NCBI RefSeq assembly: GCF_000733935.1
Contig: NZ_JPON01000001.1
Coordinates: 1,612,001 to 1,676,000 of the forward strand
Origin: Methylomarinum vadi
GTDB lineage: Bacteria > Pseudomonadota > Gammaproteobacteria > Methylococcales > Methylomonadaceae
DNA length: 64,000 bases
Reading direction: 5' to 3'
Part shown: one piece after another, positions 55,236-63,899 of the stretch
Layout: each line of letters starts with the position of its first letter
How positions within the stretch are numbered: the first letter of the stretch is position 1
The notes under the pieces: model-generated
Databases searched by the model: none
Told to the model about the DNA's origin: nothing
The model's input: only the letters and a program-made list of their open reading frames with translations
Made by a program: the position numbers and the translations under genes

Positions 55236-55826
55236 ATGGGGCTGCCGTTAAAAGATAGCCAACATCATAATTATCAGGACTATCTAAGTTGGCCGGACGA
55301 TGTGCGTTACGAGCTCATCGACGGCGATGCCTACTTGATGTCGCCTGCGCCAGACCTCGCTCATCAGGATGTCGCTGGGGAAATCTACTTTCAAGCCATG
55401 CGGGCTTTGCGTAATAAACCTTGCCGCCCTTTCATCGCACCGGTTGATGTCCGCCTACCCAAGCACGACGAAGCCGACGAATTTATCGATACCGTGGTAC
55501 AGCCCGATGTATTAGTGGTTTGCGATGACAATAAGTTGGACCGTCGCGGGGTGCGCGGCGCACCCGACTGGGTCGTGGAAGTCTTATCTCCATCCACCGC
55601 CAGCCACGACCAAATCAACAAACTCAAAATCTATCAGCGCCATGGCGTTCGGGAATATTGGTTGGTTCATCCTATTGACAGGGTATTGACGATTTACCGT
55701 TTAAACGAAATCGAATACGGCAAACCGGAAATCGTGGAATTACAAGGAACGACCACGGTCGGTATCCTGCCTGAAGTCACAATTGAATGGGATGAATTGG
55801 CGGCACGATTGCCGCGTGATTATTAA
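55236..55826 (+). CDS. Uma2-family (DUF820) restriction-endonuclease-fold protein
   Basis: The 196-residue product has a PD-(D/E)XK core typical of Uma2: RYELIDGDAYLMSPAP, VVQPDVLVVCD, DWVVEVLSPST and K in DQINKLKIYQRHG. These proteins are very numerous in cyanobacteria and scattered in other bacteria, with unproven roles, and occur in transposable or variable copies. No transposase flanks it. It stands alone between glgX and a HAD gene, with a good ATG at 55236. Confidence 0.88.
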   Translation: MGLPLKDSQHHNYQDYLSWPDDVRYELIDGDAYLMSPAPDLAHQDVAGEIYFQAMRALRNKPCRPFIAPVDVRLPKHDEADEFIDTVVQPDVLVVCDDNKLDRRGVRGAPDWVVEVLSPSTASHDQINKLKIYQRHGVREYWLVHPIDRVLTIYRLNEIEYGKPEIVELQGTTTVGILPEVTIEWDELAARLPRDY

Positions 55827-55989
55827 GGCAATTGACGCTCACGTTCCCCAATAATCAAACAACTCGCGCAAACCGTCATCGCAATGGGTGCGCTTTTCCG
55901 GCTGAATCAATATACAATCAATCGCCATAGGATGCTGAAGCACTGAAGTATAATTTTCATTTTTGTAGACTCTAGCCAACCACCCCCTT

Positions 55990-56757
55990 ATGGAACAATC
56001 AGTCATTCACGCGCTGGATTTCGATGGCGTCATCTGCGACAGTGCAATTGAAACCGGTATCGCCGGCTGGAAAGCGGCAACCCACCTCTGGAACGACATG
56101 GAAACGCCGCTGCCGCCGCCTGAACTGGTCGAACAATTCCGCCAAGCTCGGCCCATTATCGAAACCGGCTACGAATCGATACTTGCTATGCGACTTCTGC
56201 ATAATGGCGAAAGCATAGCTTCACTGCTGCAACATTTCGAACAAAAAAAACTGGAAATTCTGACGCAAAACGAACTCGACATCACAGAACTGAAACGTCT
56301 GTTCGGCGAAGTCAGGGATCGATGGATCGAAGCGTTACCTACCGAATGGTGTCGAATGAATCCGCTGTTTCCCGGCGTAGCGGAAAAATTGAACGGCCTC
56401 GCCGACCGGAGCATTTGGTATATCGTCACCACTAAACAGGAACGATTCGTCAGCCAGATACTTGCCGCCAATCATATCAGGATGCCCGCCGAACGAATTT
56501 TTGGCTTGGACCGCAACATGAACAAGGAAGAGGTGTTAGCCGGCCTATTGAAGCAACACCCGGAGCAAATCATTCATTTCGTCGAAGATCGCTTGCCGAC
56601 CCTATTAAAGATACTGCGAAACGACAAACTGCAGACGATCAAGCTGTTTTTCGCCGACTGGGGCTACAATACGGTGAAAGATAAACAAGAAGCTCAAAAA
56701 CAGCAATCCATCAATATAATTTCATTGCAAAATTTTTTGAATTGCCTGGACGGATAG
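55990..56757 (+). CDS. HAD-superfamily hydrolase
   Basis: HAD motif I reads LDFDGVICDS, with both Asp residues and a Val rather than Thr at the following position; motif II/III contains IVTTKQERF; motif IV region reads HFVEDRLPTL. The cap is C1-type helical. Length 255 residues. Phosphatase activity on a small metabolite is likely, with substrate unknown. The gene resembles cyanobacterial and methylotroph HAD proteins of unassigned function. Confidence 0.8.
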   Translation: MEQSVIHALDFDGVICDSAIETGIAGWKAATHLWNDMETPLPPPELVEQFRQARPIIETGYESILAMRLLHNGESIASLLQHFEQKKLEILTQNELDITELKRLFGEVRDRWIEALPTEWCRMNPLFPGVAEKLNGLADRSIWYIVTTKQERFVSQILAANHIRMPAERIFGLDRNMNKEEVLAGLLKQHPEQIIHFVEDRLPTLLKILRNDKLQTIKLFFADWGYNTVKDKQEAQKQQSINIISLQNFLNCLDG

Positions 56758-56858
56758 GATTGGGATTTAGAAACCAGACTGCCTGGTTACGGTTGGATAA
56801 AGAAGCGACTGGTATTTTTAGCATGGGGAAATTATCAGAATAGGACGGAACAAAGCTT

Positions 56859-57011
56859 TTAACAGCTTTGCTCCGGTCTCTTATCCAGGTTACTGAATAG
56901 CGAAGCGGCGGCAAAAACCAACGTCGACACGATAAATTCACCGGATAGAAAGCCAAAGATTCCGCTGATGAACAGCAAACCGACCAAAATATCTCTTTTT
57001 ATTTCGCTCAT
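56859..57011 (-). CDS. 50-residue two-helix membrane protein
   Basis: An ATG at 57011 with an AGGA ribosome site starts a 50-codon frame. It opens MSEIKRDILVGLLFISGIFG, continues with a second hydrophobic segment around VSTLVFAAASLF and ends NLDKRPEQSC. Two short hydrophobic helices separated by a tight turn suggest a small inner-membrane hairpin protein. A hairpin (GGAACAAAGCT with AGCTTTGCTCC, one mismatch, near 56848-56875) overlaps its stop codon. Confidence 0.55.
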   Translation of the reverse strand: MSEIKRDILVGLLFISGIFGFLSGEFIVSTLVFAAASLFSNLDKRPEQSC

Positions 57012-57266
57012 AATCATAGTCCTCATAATTTTTTCACGTTACGTTTGAGTCGCGCAAACTATAATTGATGACACAAAAAGAAACAATATCTCGCCAAATA
57101 ATCAATTTGCTTCCATTCAAGAAACAATTTTTGCATCAGTTTCATTATCTTGTCACAAAATTACTTTACAATATTGCTCTTTTTCTGACGTCTTATCTCA
57201 ACATTCCTCATCTCCCCAAAAAGGGAAACCGCCCCACCCGGCCGTTTTTCGATCAACGTAATGCTG

Positions 57267-58484
57267 TCAAAACGACGTCAATGCCGAGAGAATATAATCG
57301 ATATCCCGCTCACTGTGCTCGGTCGAAACCTGCACTCTGATTTCCTGTTCGCCCTTAGGCACGACCGGATAATTCAACCCAGTCACAAGAATATCGCGAG
57401 CGAATAAATGCTTCACCAGCGCACTGGTTTTAGCGGTGTCGCGAACCAGAATCGGAACGACCGGATGTTCGCCCGGCACTGTTTCATAACCGGCGTGGAC
57501 GATGCCGTTTCTCAATTTCGTCGTTCGCTGACGCAATGTTTCTAATAATTGCCTGCCTTCCGCGCTATCGACTATTTCCACGGCGATGCGGGCGGCCGCC
57601 GCCTCCGCCGGCGTGATCGGATTGGAATAAATATAGCTGGCGGCCGTCTCACGTAAGTAATCGATCATTTCTTGCTTCCCCACGACATATCCGCCATTCA
57701 CGCCGAAAGCCTTGCCCAGGGTCGCGACCAACAGATCGGCCCTAGCGCCACAGATGTCCTCGCAGCCGCGCCCCGTCACGCCCAAGGCGCCGACGCCGTG
57801 CGAATCGTCGATCACGGTTATCACTCCTTGTTCGTAATCCGCCTCGTGACGTCGGCAACAGGCTGCGATTTCGTCCAGCGGAGCATGATCGCCGCGCATG
57901 CTGAACACGCCGTCGCTGACGACGCAAACCCGCTTAAATTGCCCCCGGTGAACACTCAAAATATGTTCCAGAGCGGCCATATCCAAGTGCGGATAAACGG
58001 CCTTTTCACCCGGTTTGGCCAGACGCAACGCCTTGATAATGCAGTTGTGATTCAATTCGTCGCTAACCACCAACGTTGCTTCGTCGATCAACGCGGGCAA
58101 CACGCCGATCACCGTCGCATAAGCGGCGCTGAACAACATCGCCGCTTCGCGGCCGTGGAATGCGGCTAATCGCCGTTCCAAATCGATATGAGCCTGGAAC
58201 GTACCGCTAATGAACCTGACCGCGCCGGGCCCGGCACCAAAATGCTCGGCGGCGGCCGTTTCCGCTGCGATCACCCTTGGGTTCCTGCCTAGCCCCAGAT
58301 AGGAATTGGAATTCATTCGTAAAAACCGGCGGTCGGGATAATCCCGTAGCAACACCCTGGGGCCGAAGCCTTCGCCGGCCTCGACAAAACCGGTGATGAT
58401 GTTTTCCCGCCCCTTGGCAATGCCTTGCTCCCTTAAATTTTCCACCTGCCGCTGCAACAACGGCAATAGTTTCTCTGTACTCAT
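57267..58484 (-). CDS. kbl: Alpha-oxoamine synthase, probable 2-amino-3-ketobutyrate CoA ligase
   Basis: The PLP enzyme cleaves 2-amino-3-oxobutyrate with CoA to glycine and acetyl-CoA. Landmarks: NSNSYLGLGRNP, HFGAGPGAVRFISGT, DDSHGVGALG and the PLP lysine in VATLGKAFGVNGG. The ATG at 58484 gives 405 residues; the frame upstream overlaps tdh. Pairing with an epimerase-type threonine dehydrogenase supports Kbl over other alpha-oxoamine synthases (AONS, SPT, ALAS). It may serve threonine breakdown or, less likely, a lipid role. Confidence 0.85.
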   Translation of the reverse strand: MSTEKLLPLLQRQVENLREQGIAKGRENIITGFVEAGEGFGPRVLLRDYPDRRFLRMNSNSYLGLGRNPRVIAAETAAAEHFGAGPGAVRFISGTFQAHIDLERRLAAFHGREAAMLFSAAYATVIGVLPALIDEATLVVSDELNHNCIIKALRLAKPGEKAVYPHLDMAALEHILSVHRGQFKRVCVVSDGVFSMRGDHAPLDEIAACCRRHEADYEQGVITVIDDSHGVGALGVTGRGCEDICGARADLLVATLGKAFGVNGGYVVGKQEMIDYLRETAASYIYSNPITPAEAAAARIAVEIVDSAEGRQLLETLRQRTTKLRNGIVHAGYETVPGEHPVVPILVRDTAKTSALVKHLFARDILVTGLNYPVVPKGEQEIRVQVSTEHSERDIDYILSALTSF

Positions 58485-58489
58485 CGCGT

Positions 58490-59422
58490 TTACCTCATGT
58501 GTAGTAGCATATCGCTGACCATGGCCGGTAAATCGTATCGCGGTTGCCAGCCCCATTCCTTCCTGGCCGCCTGATCGTCCATGTGCGCCGGCCAGGAATC
58601 GGCAATCCCTTGCCGAATCGGATCGATCCGATAATCGATATTGAAATCGGGGATATGCTTGCGGATTTCTGCCGCCAGTTGTTCCGGCGTGAAACTCATC
58701 GCGGTGATATTAAAGGCGTTATGATGTTGTAATTCAGACGGGTTGGCCTGCATCAATTGGATGATCGCGGCGATGGCATCGGGCATATACATCATGTCCA
58801 ATTGCGTATCGGCTTTTAAAAAACATTGATAACGCCGGTTTTGCAAAGCCGCGGCGAATATCTCCACGGCGTAATCGGTGGTGCCGCCTCCCGGCGGCGT
58901 TCGGTAGGAAATTAAACCAGGGAAACGCAACCCGCGCGCATCGACTCCGTAACGTCGCTGGTAGTAATCGCACAACAACTCGCCGGCTACCTTGCTGATA
59001 CCGTAGACAGTGCTGGGACGTTGCAAGGTATCCTGGGGGGTGTCGATCTTTGGCGTGTTAGGACCGAAAGCGCCGATGGAAGAAGGAAAGAACACCGCGC
59101 ACTGATGTTCCCTGGCCACTTCCAGCACGTTGAACAGCCCATTCATGTTGATGTCCCAAGCCAATTGGGGACGAGCCTCGGCGACCGCGGATAACAATGC
59201 CGCCAAATGATAAATGCAAGCGATCCGATGCTTGGCGACGATCTTCTTCAAAGCGGCCTGGTCGCGAATATCCAGGCTACAATAAGCCGCCACCGGCATA
59301 TCCGCCGCGGGTTCGCGCCGATGTCCCACCGCAATCACATGATCGGCGCCATATACCTCGGCCAAAGCCGGCAATAATTCCGAGCCAATCTGCCCCGTCG
59401 CTCCGGTAACCAAATGCATCAT
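58490..59422 (-). CDS. tdh: L-threonine 3-dehydrogenase, short-chain (epimerase-type)
   Basis: An extended SDR enzyme with TGATGQIGSEL near the N-terminus, the Tyr-x-x-x-Lys in VYGISKVAGE, and RFPGLISYRTPPGGGTTDY, the last being diagnostic of the NAD-dependent epimerase-like threonine dehydrogenases. The ATG at 59422 has GGAG upstream. Its stop is five bases before the kbl start, so the two enzymes should act in sequence. Confidence 0.88.
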   Translation of the reverse strand: MMHLVTGATGQIGSELLPALAEVYGADHVIAVGHRREPAADMPVAAYCSLDIRDQAALKKIVAKHRIACIYHLAALLSAVAEARPQLAWDINMNGLFNVLEVAREHQCAVFFPSSIGAFGPNTPKIDTPQDTLQRPSTVYGISKVAGELLCDYYQRRYGVDARGLRFPGLISYRTPPGGGTTDYAVEIFAAALQNRRYQCFLKADTQLDMMYMPDAIAAIIQLMQANPSELQHHNAFNITAMSFTPEQLAAEIRKHIPDFNIDYRIDPIRQGIADSWPAHMDDQAARKEWGWQPRYDLPAMVSDMLLHMR

Positions 59423-59552
59423 CCGCCTGCTCCTGTCCAAAACCGCCTTAAAGCAAAGGATAACGCAAATTCAAAATTGGGGCACGATCCTATTTCGTCT
59501 TCAAATACAACAGCAAGATTAACGAACTCTCTCTGTCTCTCATTTGCCCAGT

Positions 59553-60227
59553 TCAGCTTTCATGGGACAGCTTATCGCCAAATGCCGCTCGCCAATCCGC
59601 CCCGAAACAATCGACGGCCGGCTGCACGGCTGGGTGGGACAACATTCGCTCGGCCACATCCAGCGGCAGCGTGACCGCGGCGGCACCGCATTGCATAATC
59701 GCCAATGCCTGCCGTGTACTTTTGAAGCTGGCCGCCAGAATTTTGCTGGTCATCCCTTGCCGTTCCAGCAATGACTGCAAATCGGCGACAACGCCGATCC
59801 CATCCATGCCCAAATTATCGATTCGGTTGACATAAGGCGCCAAATAATCGGCCCCGCAGAGCGCCGCTAAAAAACCTTGCTGGACCGAATAAATGGCAGT
59901 CGCCAAAAACGGGATGTTATCAGTCTTAATGCGCTTCATGGCCGCCAAGCCGGTTTCCGTTGTTGGCACCTTAACCACAATATCATAAGGCAGGTCATGC
60001 AGTTTTCTGGCTTCGGCCAGCATACCGTCGATATCGGCGCTAACGACCTGAACATGGAAACGCGCGTTATCGCCTAAAATCTTGCTCGCTTCGCTCAAAA
60101 ATTGATTCACGCCTATACCGGCTGCCGCCAGAATGGAAGGATTGGTCGTGATGCCGGCTAATGGCAGGCATTCATTGAATCGCGCGATCCGTTCCAGATC
60201 CGCACTGTCAAGATATAGCTCAAACAT
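59553..60227 (-). CDS. Fructose-6-phosphate aldolase/transaldolase-family enzyme
   Basis: The 224-residue protein aligns with the small transaldolases (FSA/TalC): MFELYLDSADLERI, GITTNPSILA, the Schiff-base lysine in DIVVKVPTTE, and AASFKSTRQAL with LPLDVAERM. The ATG at 60227 starts the conserved sequence; the frame reaches 60314 upstream without support. FSA-type enzymes make fructose-6-phosphate from dihydroxyacetone and glyceraldehyde-3-phosphate, while related small transaldolases move three-carbon units. In a one-carbon organism such an enzyme could feed sugar phosphate recycling, though nothing here proves that. Confidence 0.88.
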   Translation of the reverse strand: MFELYLDSADLERIARFNECLPLAGITTNPSILAAAGIGVNQFLSEASKILGDNARFHVQVVSADIDGMLAEARKLHDLPYDIVVKVPTTETGLAAMKRIKTDNIPFLATAIYSVQQGFLAALCGADYLAPYVNRIDNLGMDGIGVVADLQSLLERQGMTSKILAASFKSTRQALAIMQCGAAAVTLPLDVAERMLSHPAVQPAVDCFGADWRAAFGDKLSHES

Positions 60228-60377
60228 GGTGTAAAGTCCTGATCGATCGGCCGGCCATTGTAACGGAGCGTTGACGCTTGAAGCAAACAAGTAGTTTTGC
60301 CGCCAAGCAGTCATATTTTAGTAACAAAAAAGAGTTATAAAATACTCTAACCACTACCCCCAATCTCGACACATTTA

Positions 60378-61061
60378 ATGAAAGCTCACACCTACCACCC
60401 TTTCGACGGCGATTTGAATTGTCTGCATAACCAAGTGCTGACGATGGCAAACCTGATTATTGAGCAATTCGACACGATCGTGTTAGCCATCAATCAAAAG
60501 AGCACGGATTTGGCGGTAAAAGCGATGCAACAAGACAATGTGATAGATCAGTTCGAAGTCACCATCGATGCCGAGGTGATCGAAATATTGGCCAGGCAAA
60601 CGCCGCTGGCGAACGATCTGCGCACCATCATAGCAACATCGAAGACCGTTACCGAATTGGAAAGAATCGGGGATGAGCTGGTCAAAATCGGCGGCCTTGT
60701 CATCGACCTATATACCGACGAAATGGCCCTGCCCCAACCCAAAATACTCCCGGAAATCAATACCATCGCGAAAGTCATCAAAGCCGTGCTGGATAAAACC
60801 ATTCATTGCATCGAACAATGCTCAGCCCAGGAAGCCTATCAACTCATTCGTAGCGAAGATTTTTGTCATCAAGAACTCGAAGAAAGCCTGGTTCGCCAGT
60901 TGAACATGCTGACCAGGGAGGTTCGATTAATCGGCCCCACCCTTGATAGCATGCAAATCATCAATGGATTGTTACGCTGCGGAACTCACTGTATCAGCAT
61001 CGCCGAGCAAATGGTTTTCATGCTCGATGGCGAAGACATCAGACACCAAAAATCCGCTTGA
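60378..61061 (+). CDS. phoU: Phosphate-signalling protein PhoU
   Basis: PhoU links the Pst phosphate transporter to the PhoR/PhoB regulators. The 227-residue helical protein contains two PhoU repeats with the (E/D)xxxD metal-binding pattern, seen in ELERIGDELVKI of the first repeat; the second has a divergent counterpart. No pst genes are adjacent in this window. The 3' end overlaps the end of the convergent ppa gene by 23 bases. Confidence 0.92.
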   Translation: MKAHTYHPFDGDLNCLHNQVLTMANLIIEQFDTIVLAINQKSTDLAVKAMQQDNVIDQFEVTIDAEVIEILARQTPLANDLRTIIATSKTVTELERIGDELVKIGGLVIDLYTDEMALPQPKILPEINTIAKVIKAVLDKTIHCIEQCSAQEAYQLIRSEDFCHQELEESLVRQLNMLTREVRLIGPTLDSMQIINGLLRCGTHCISIAEQMVFMLDGEDIRHQKSA

Positions 61062-61689
61062 TGGATTTTCCTTTTTTACATTCTCGCACCAGGTTTTTAT
61101 AGTCTTCCATGGCACGTCTGATGACTTCATGCGCTTCCTCACGGCCATAAACATTGGCGATTTTACACGTCATCTCCTCGCCTGGCAGGTTCTTATAGGT
61201 GAGAAAATAATGCTTGAGTCGGTTGATATAGGATTTCGGACAATCGGAAATGTCGTTCCATTGCTCATGAAATTCATCACCTTTCATCACGGCGATAATC
61301 TTATCGTCCGCCTCGCCCCTATCCAACAGGCGAAAACCGCCGATCGGTATCGCTTCCAGTAAAATATCTCCATGCATCACATTGCGTTCGCTCAAGACAC
61401 AAATATCCAACGGGTCCTTATCCCCTTGAGATACCTTTTTCCCGGATTTCAGCGTGGCAAATTCGGCAATCTTTTCCGCGCAATAGGTCTGCGGGATAAA
61501 GCCATACAGAGTTGGGATCGTATTGGAAAATTTTTGCGGCCGATCGACTTTCAAATAACCGCTGAATTTATCGATTTCGTATTTGACTGTATCAGTGGGA
61601 ACGATTTCGATAAACGCCGTAACGATCTCGGGGGCTCTCCGGCCGACCTCGATACCGTGCCAGGGATGCGCCTTATACTTTATATTCAT
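61039..61689 (-). CDS. ppa: Inorganic pyrophosphatase
   Basis: The 216-residue protein resembles family I soluble pyrophosphatase: GDKDPLDICVLSE carries the DxDPxD metal-binding Asp residues, and the preceding YGFIPQTYC matches the family. It is longer than E. coli Ppa (about 175), with extra N-terminal sequence (HPWHGIEVG). It hydrolyses pyrophosphate in the cytoplasm. It is convergent with phoU, with which it shares 23 bases. Confidence 0.88.
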   Translation of the reverse strand: MNIKYKAHPWHGIEVGRRAPEIVTAFIEIVPTDTVKYEIDKFSGYLKVDRPQKFSNTIPTLYGFIPQTYCAEKIAEFATLKSGKKVSQGDKDPLDICVLSERNVMHGDILLEAIPIGGFRLLDRGEADDKIIAVMKGDEFHEQWNDISDCPKSYINRLKHYFLTYKNLPGEEMTCKIANVYGREEAHEVIRRAMEDYKNLVRECKKGKSIKRIFGV

Positions 61690-62141
61690 TCTCTCGGTTA
61701 ACCATTCTAAAAACAGGCAAATTTAGCGTGAATTCGTGACAACAAAATGACAGCGTCGCCGTCCAGGTTTAAAACACGTAAACAACCGCCTCACTCAAGC
61801 CTGAACGAACACAATAAAATGTCATCGAATTTCAGTATAACAAGACGCTTTTCCAGCTAGATGTCTATAAACACTGAATTTCCCAAGAAGTACAAGTTGG
61901 TTGACAATATATACTGCTCTGACTCCTAATTTCGACATTTCTCCAAGGCTGCAGGATAAGCTGAGATTTCGACAAAAGGTTTGTTGTCATAAAGTCTGCA
62001 AGATTTATCCAGCGCCTAAAAATTTCATTGGCTATGATTCATATCATCTTCGTTAATGTAGGTGATGGATGAACGGCATGCTCTTATAGGCGCCCCTGTG
62101 CCGAAATTTACCATATGATGAATATAAAGCGACATCTTCAG
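61690..62141. other. Intergenic region without recognised gene
   Basis: The 452 bases between the ppa start and the end of the GH13 gene contain no convincing reading frame. A TTGACA at about 61902, on the plus strand, has only a weak -10 partner and no gene downstream. The ppa promoter should lie near its left end. I saw no tRNA or structured RNA. Confidence 0.35.
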
Positions 62142-63899
62142 TCAATCCAACGCCTCCAACCAAGCCGACTGATACGGATATAACTTAAGTTTGCGGGTTC
62201 CCTTGCTGAGAGCGGTCCGTTCGATTAAATCTCTCCATACGCCTGAACCGGAAGCTAAAGGATGTTTGGGGAGCTGCAATGTCTGAACTTCCGGAGTGAT
62301 GTTGCTGACCGACAGAATACGTTGTTGCTGATCAGGACTGATACGCCAAAAGGCGAACAAACTATCTCCCAGAGAAATAGTTTCTTGTCTCGCATCGGGG
62401 TGGAAGGCGGGTTGTTTGCGGCGGATTCTAAACAAGCGCTTCAATTCGTGAAAAGTCATGGCATTCGACGAAGACGGGTTGTTTAACAAATCCAGCAATT
62501 CATTATATTGCCATTTGCGCCGGTTGATGGTGCGCGTTCGACCGCTTTGCTCGACACCTTGATAGTTGTTGGGGGTTGCGGTCAGGCTATGGATGTAAAG
62601 TGCCGGAATACCCTGGAGCGCCAGCATGATGGTGTGGGCGCAGATGAATCTCTGCACTTGGTAATTGTCTAGCCCTTTGCGGGTACCCTTCAAGGCATCG
62701 AACAAAGTAATGTTTATTTCGTAAGGAGATTCTTTGCCAAATTGATCGCTACGCATGCTGACATAGCCTCCATACTGGTGCATCGCATCGACTAACGATA
62801 ATACTTCCTGTTCCGGCAAGATTCCTTCTGCAGGACGCAAACCGATGCCGTCATGGGAGGCGATAAAGTTCAGATAGGTGCATTGTTTTTGCGGCCGCGG
62901 GGTATCTTTGGCCCATTGGCTCAGAAAATGGCTGTTACCGTGATGTAGTGCATGCAGTAATAATGGCGGTAGGGTAAATTGATAGACCATGTGGGCTTCA
63001 TCACTGTTACCGAAATAACTCAGATTCTCCCCGTTCGGCACATTGGTTTCGGTAATCAAAATAGTGCCCGGCGCAACAACATCGACGATATCCCGTAACA
63101 ACTTGACCACTTCATGGGTTTCGCGCAGATTGATGCAACGTGTGCCAATTTTTTTCCACAAAAAAGCGACCGCATCAAGACGGATAAATCGTGCGCCCTT
63201 GGAGATATACAATAATAAAATATCGATAAATTCAAATAGCACATCCGGATTGCTAAAATTGACATCGATTTGGTCCTCGCCGAATGTCGCCCATACATGA
63301 TGGACCCCTTCGTGGGTGTGGGCGGGAACAAGCACCGGCGTACTTCGTGGCCGCACCACCATGGAGACATCCGTGTCCGGCGGCATATCGATAAAATAAT
63401 GGCAGCCTGGCTCTTTTCGGCTGAGAAAGTCGATGAACCATAGATTTTCACGTGAGACATGATTGATCACTAAATCGGTCATCAGATGGAAATTTTTACT
63501 GATACGTTCGATATCCGACCACTCGCCCAACTGGGGGTCGACCGTTTTATAGTCGATGACTGCAAAGCCGTCATCCGAACTATAAGGAAAATAAGGCAAC
63601 ACATGTACGCTATTGATGCAATCCTGCAAATGCAAAGTGAGAAATTCGTACAGTGTTTGCAGGGGTTTTTCATTGACTTGTTGTACTGTGTCGCCATAGG
63701 TAATCAGAATGATATCCTGCTCGTTCCATTGTTCTTCTTTTAATGGAGCGGGATGGGGAGGCACTTCTTGCAACCGCTCTAATAAACGCTCCATTAATTC
63801 ATGAGTACGTTCTAATCCGTACAAAAATTGCAGTCGAGCTTCCGCTTTTTGGGTAAACCAGTGAGGTAATTCATTGTTGGGGCGGGAAACGCTATTCAT
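62142..63899 (-). CDS. GH13_18 sucrose/glucosylglycerate phosphorylase-like enzyme
   Basis: The 585-residue protein resembles the sucrose phosphorylase/glucosylglycerate phosphorylase branch of GH13. The nucleophile Asp lies in FIRLDAVAFLWK, the acid/base Glu in LITETNVPNGE, and ASHDGIGLRP marks the later catalytic region. The N-terminal sequence around LPYFPYSSDDGFAVIDY is typical of this subfamily. It would split an alpha-glucoside with phosphate to glucose-1-phosphate; the substrate could be sucrose, glucosylglycerate or glucosylglycerol. Its ATG overlaps the stop of an upstream gene (ATGA), so it belongs to an operon extending beyond the window. Confidence 0.85.
   Translation of the reverse strand: MNSVSRPNNELPHWFTQKAEARLQFLYGLERTHELMERLLERLQEVPPHPAPLKEEQWNEQDIILITYGDTVQQVNEKPLQTLYEFLTLHLQDCINSVHVLPYFPYSSDDGFAVIDYKTVDPQLGEWSDIERISKNFHLMTDLVINHVSRENLWFIDFLSRKEPGCHYFIDMPPDTDVSMVVRPRSTPVLVPAHTHEGVHHVWATFGEDQIDVNFSNPDVLFEFIDILLLYISKGARFIRLDAVAFLWKKIGTRCINLRETHEVVKLLRDIVDVVAPGTILITETNVPNGENLSYFGNSDEAHMVYQFTLPPLLLHALHHGNSHFLSQWAKDTPRPQKQCTYLNFIASHDGIGLRPAEGILPEQEVLSLVDAMHQYGGYVSMRSDQFGKESPYEINITLFDALKGTRKGLDNYQVQRFICAHTIMLALQGIPALYIHSLTATPNNYQGVEQSGRTRTINRRKWQYNELLDLLNNPSSSNAMTFHELKRLFRIRRKQPAFHPDARQETISLGDSLFAFWRISPDQQQRILSVSNITPEVQTLQLPKHPLASGSGVWRDLIERTALSKGTRKLKLYPYQSAWLEALD

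Noticed and set aside
56711-56956. Minus-strand 81-codon frame overlapping the HAD gene end
   Set aside because: It overlaps the 3' end of the HAD hydrolase gene on the other strand. The small membrane protein gene at 56859-57011, in another frame, has a better start and more credible composition.
57065-57340. Plus-strand 91-codon frame before the kbl end
   Set aside because: It runs into the 3' end of kbl on the other strand, has no ribosome site and its amino acid composition looks like non-coding A+T-rich DNA.
61895-61935. TTGACA followed by weak -10 sequence
   Set aside because: No gene follows on that strand and the -10 match is poor.
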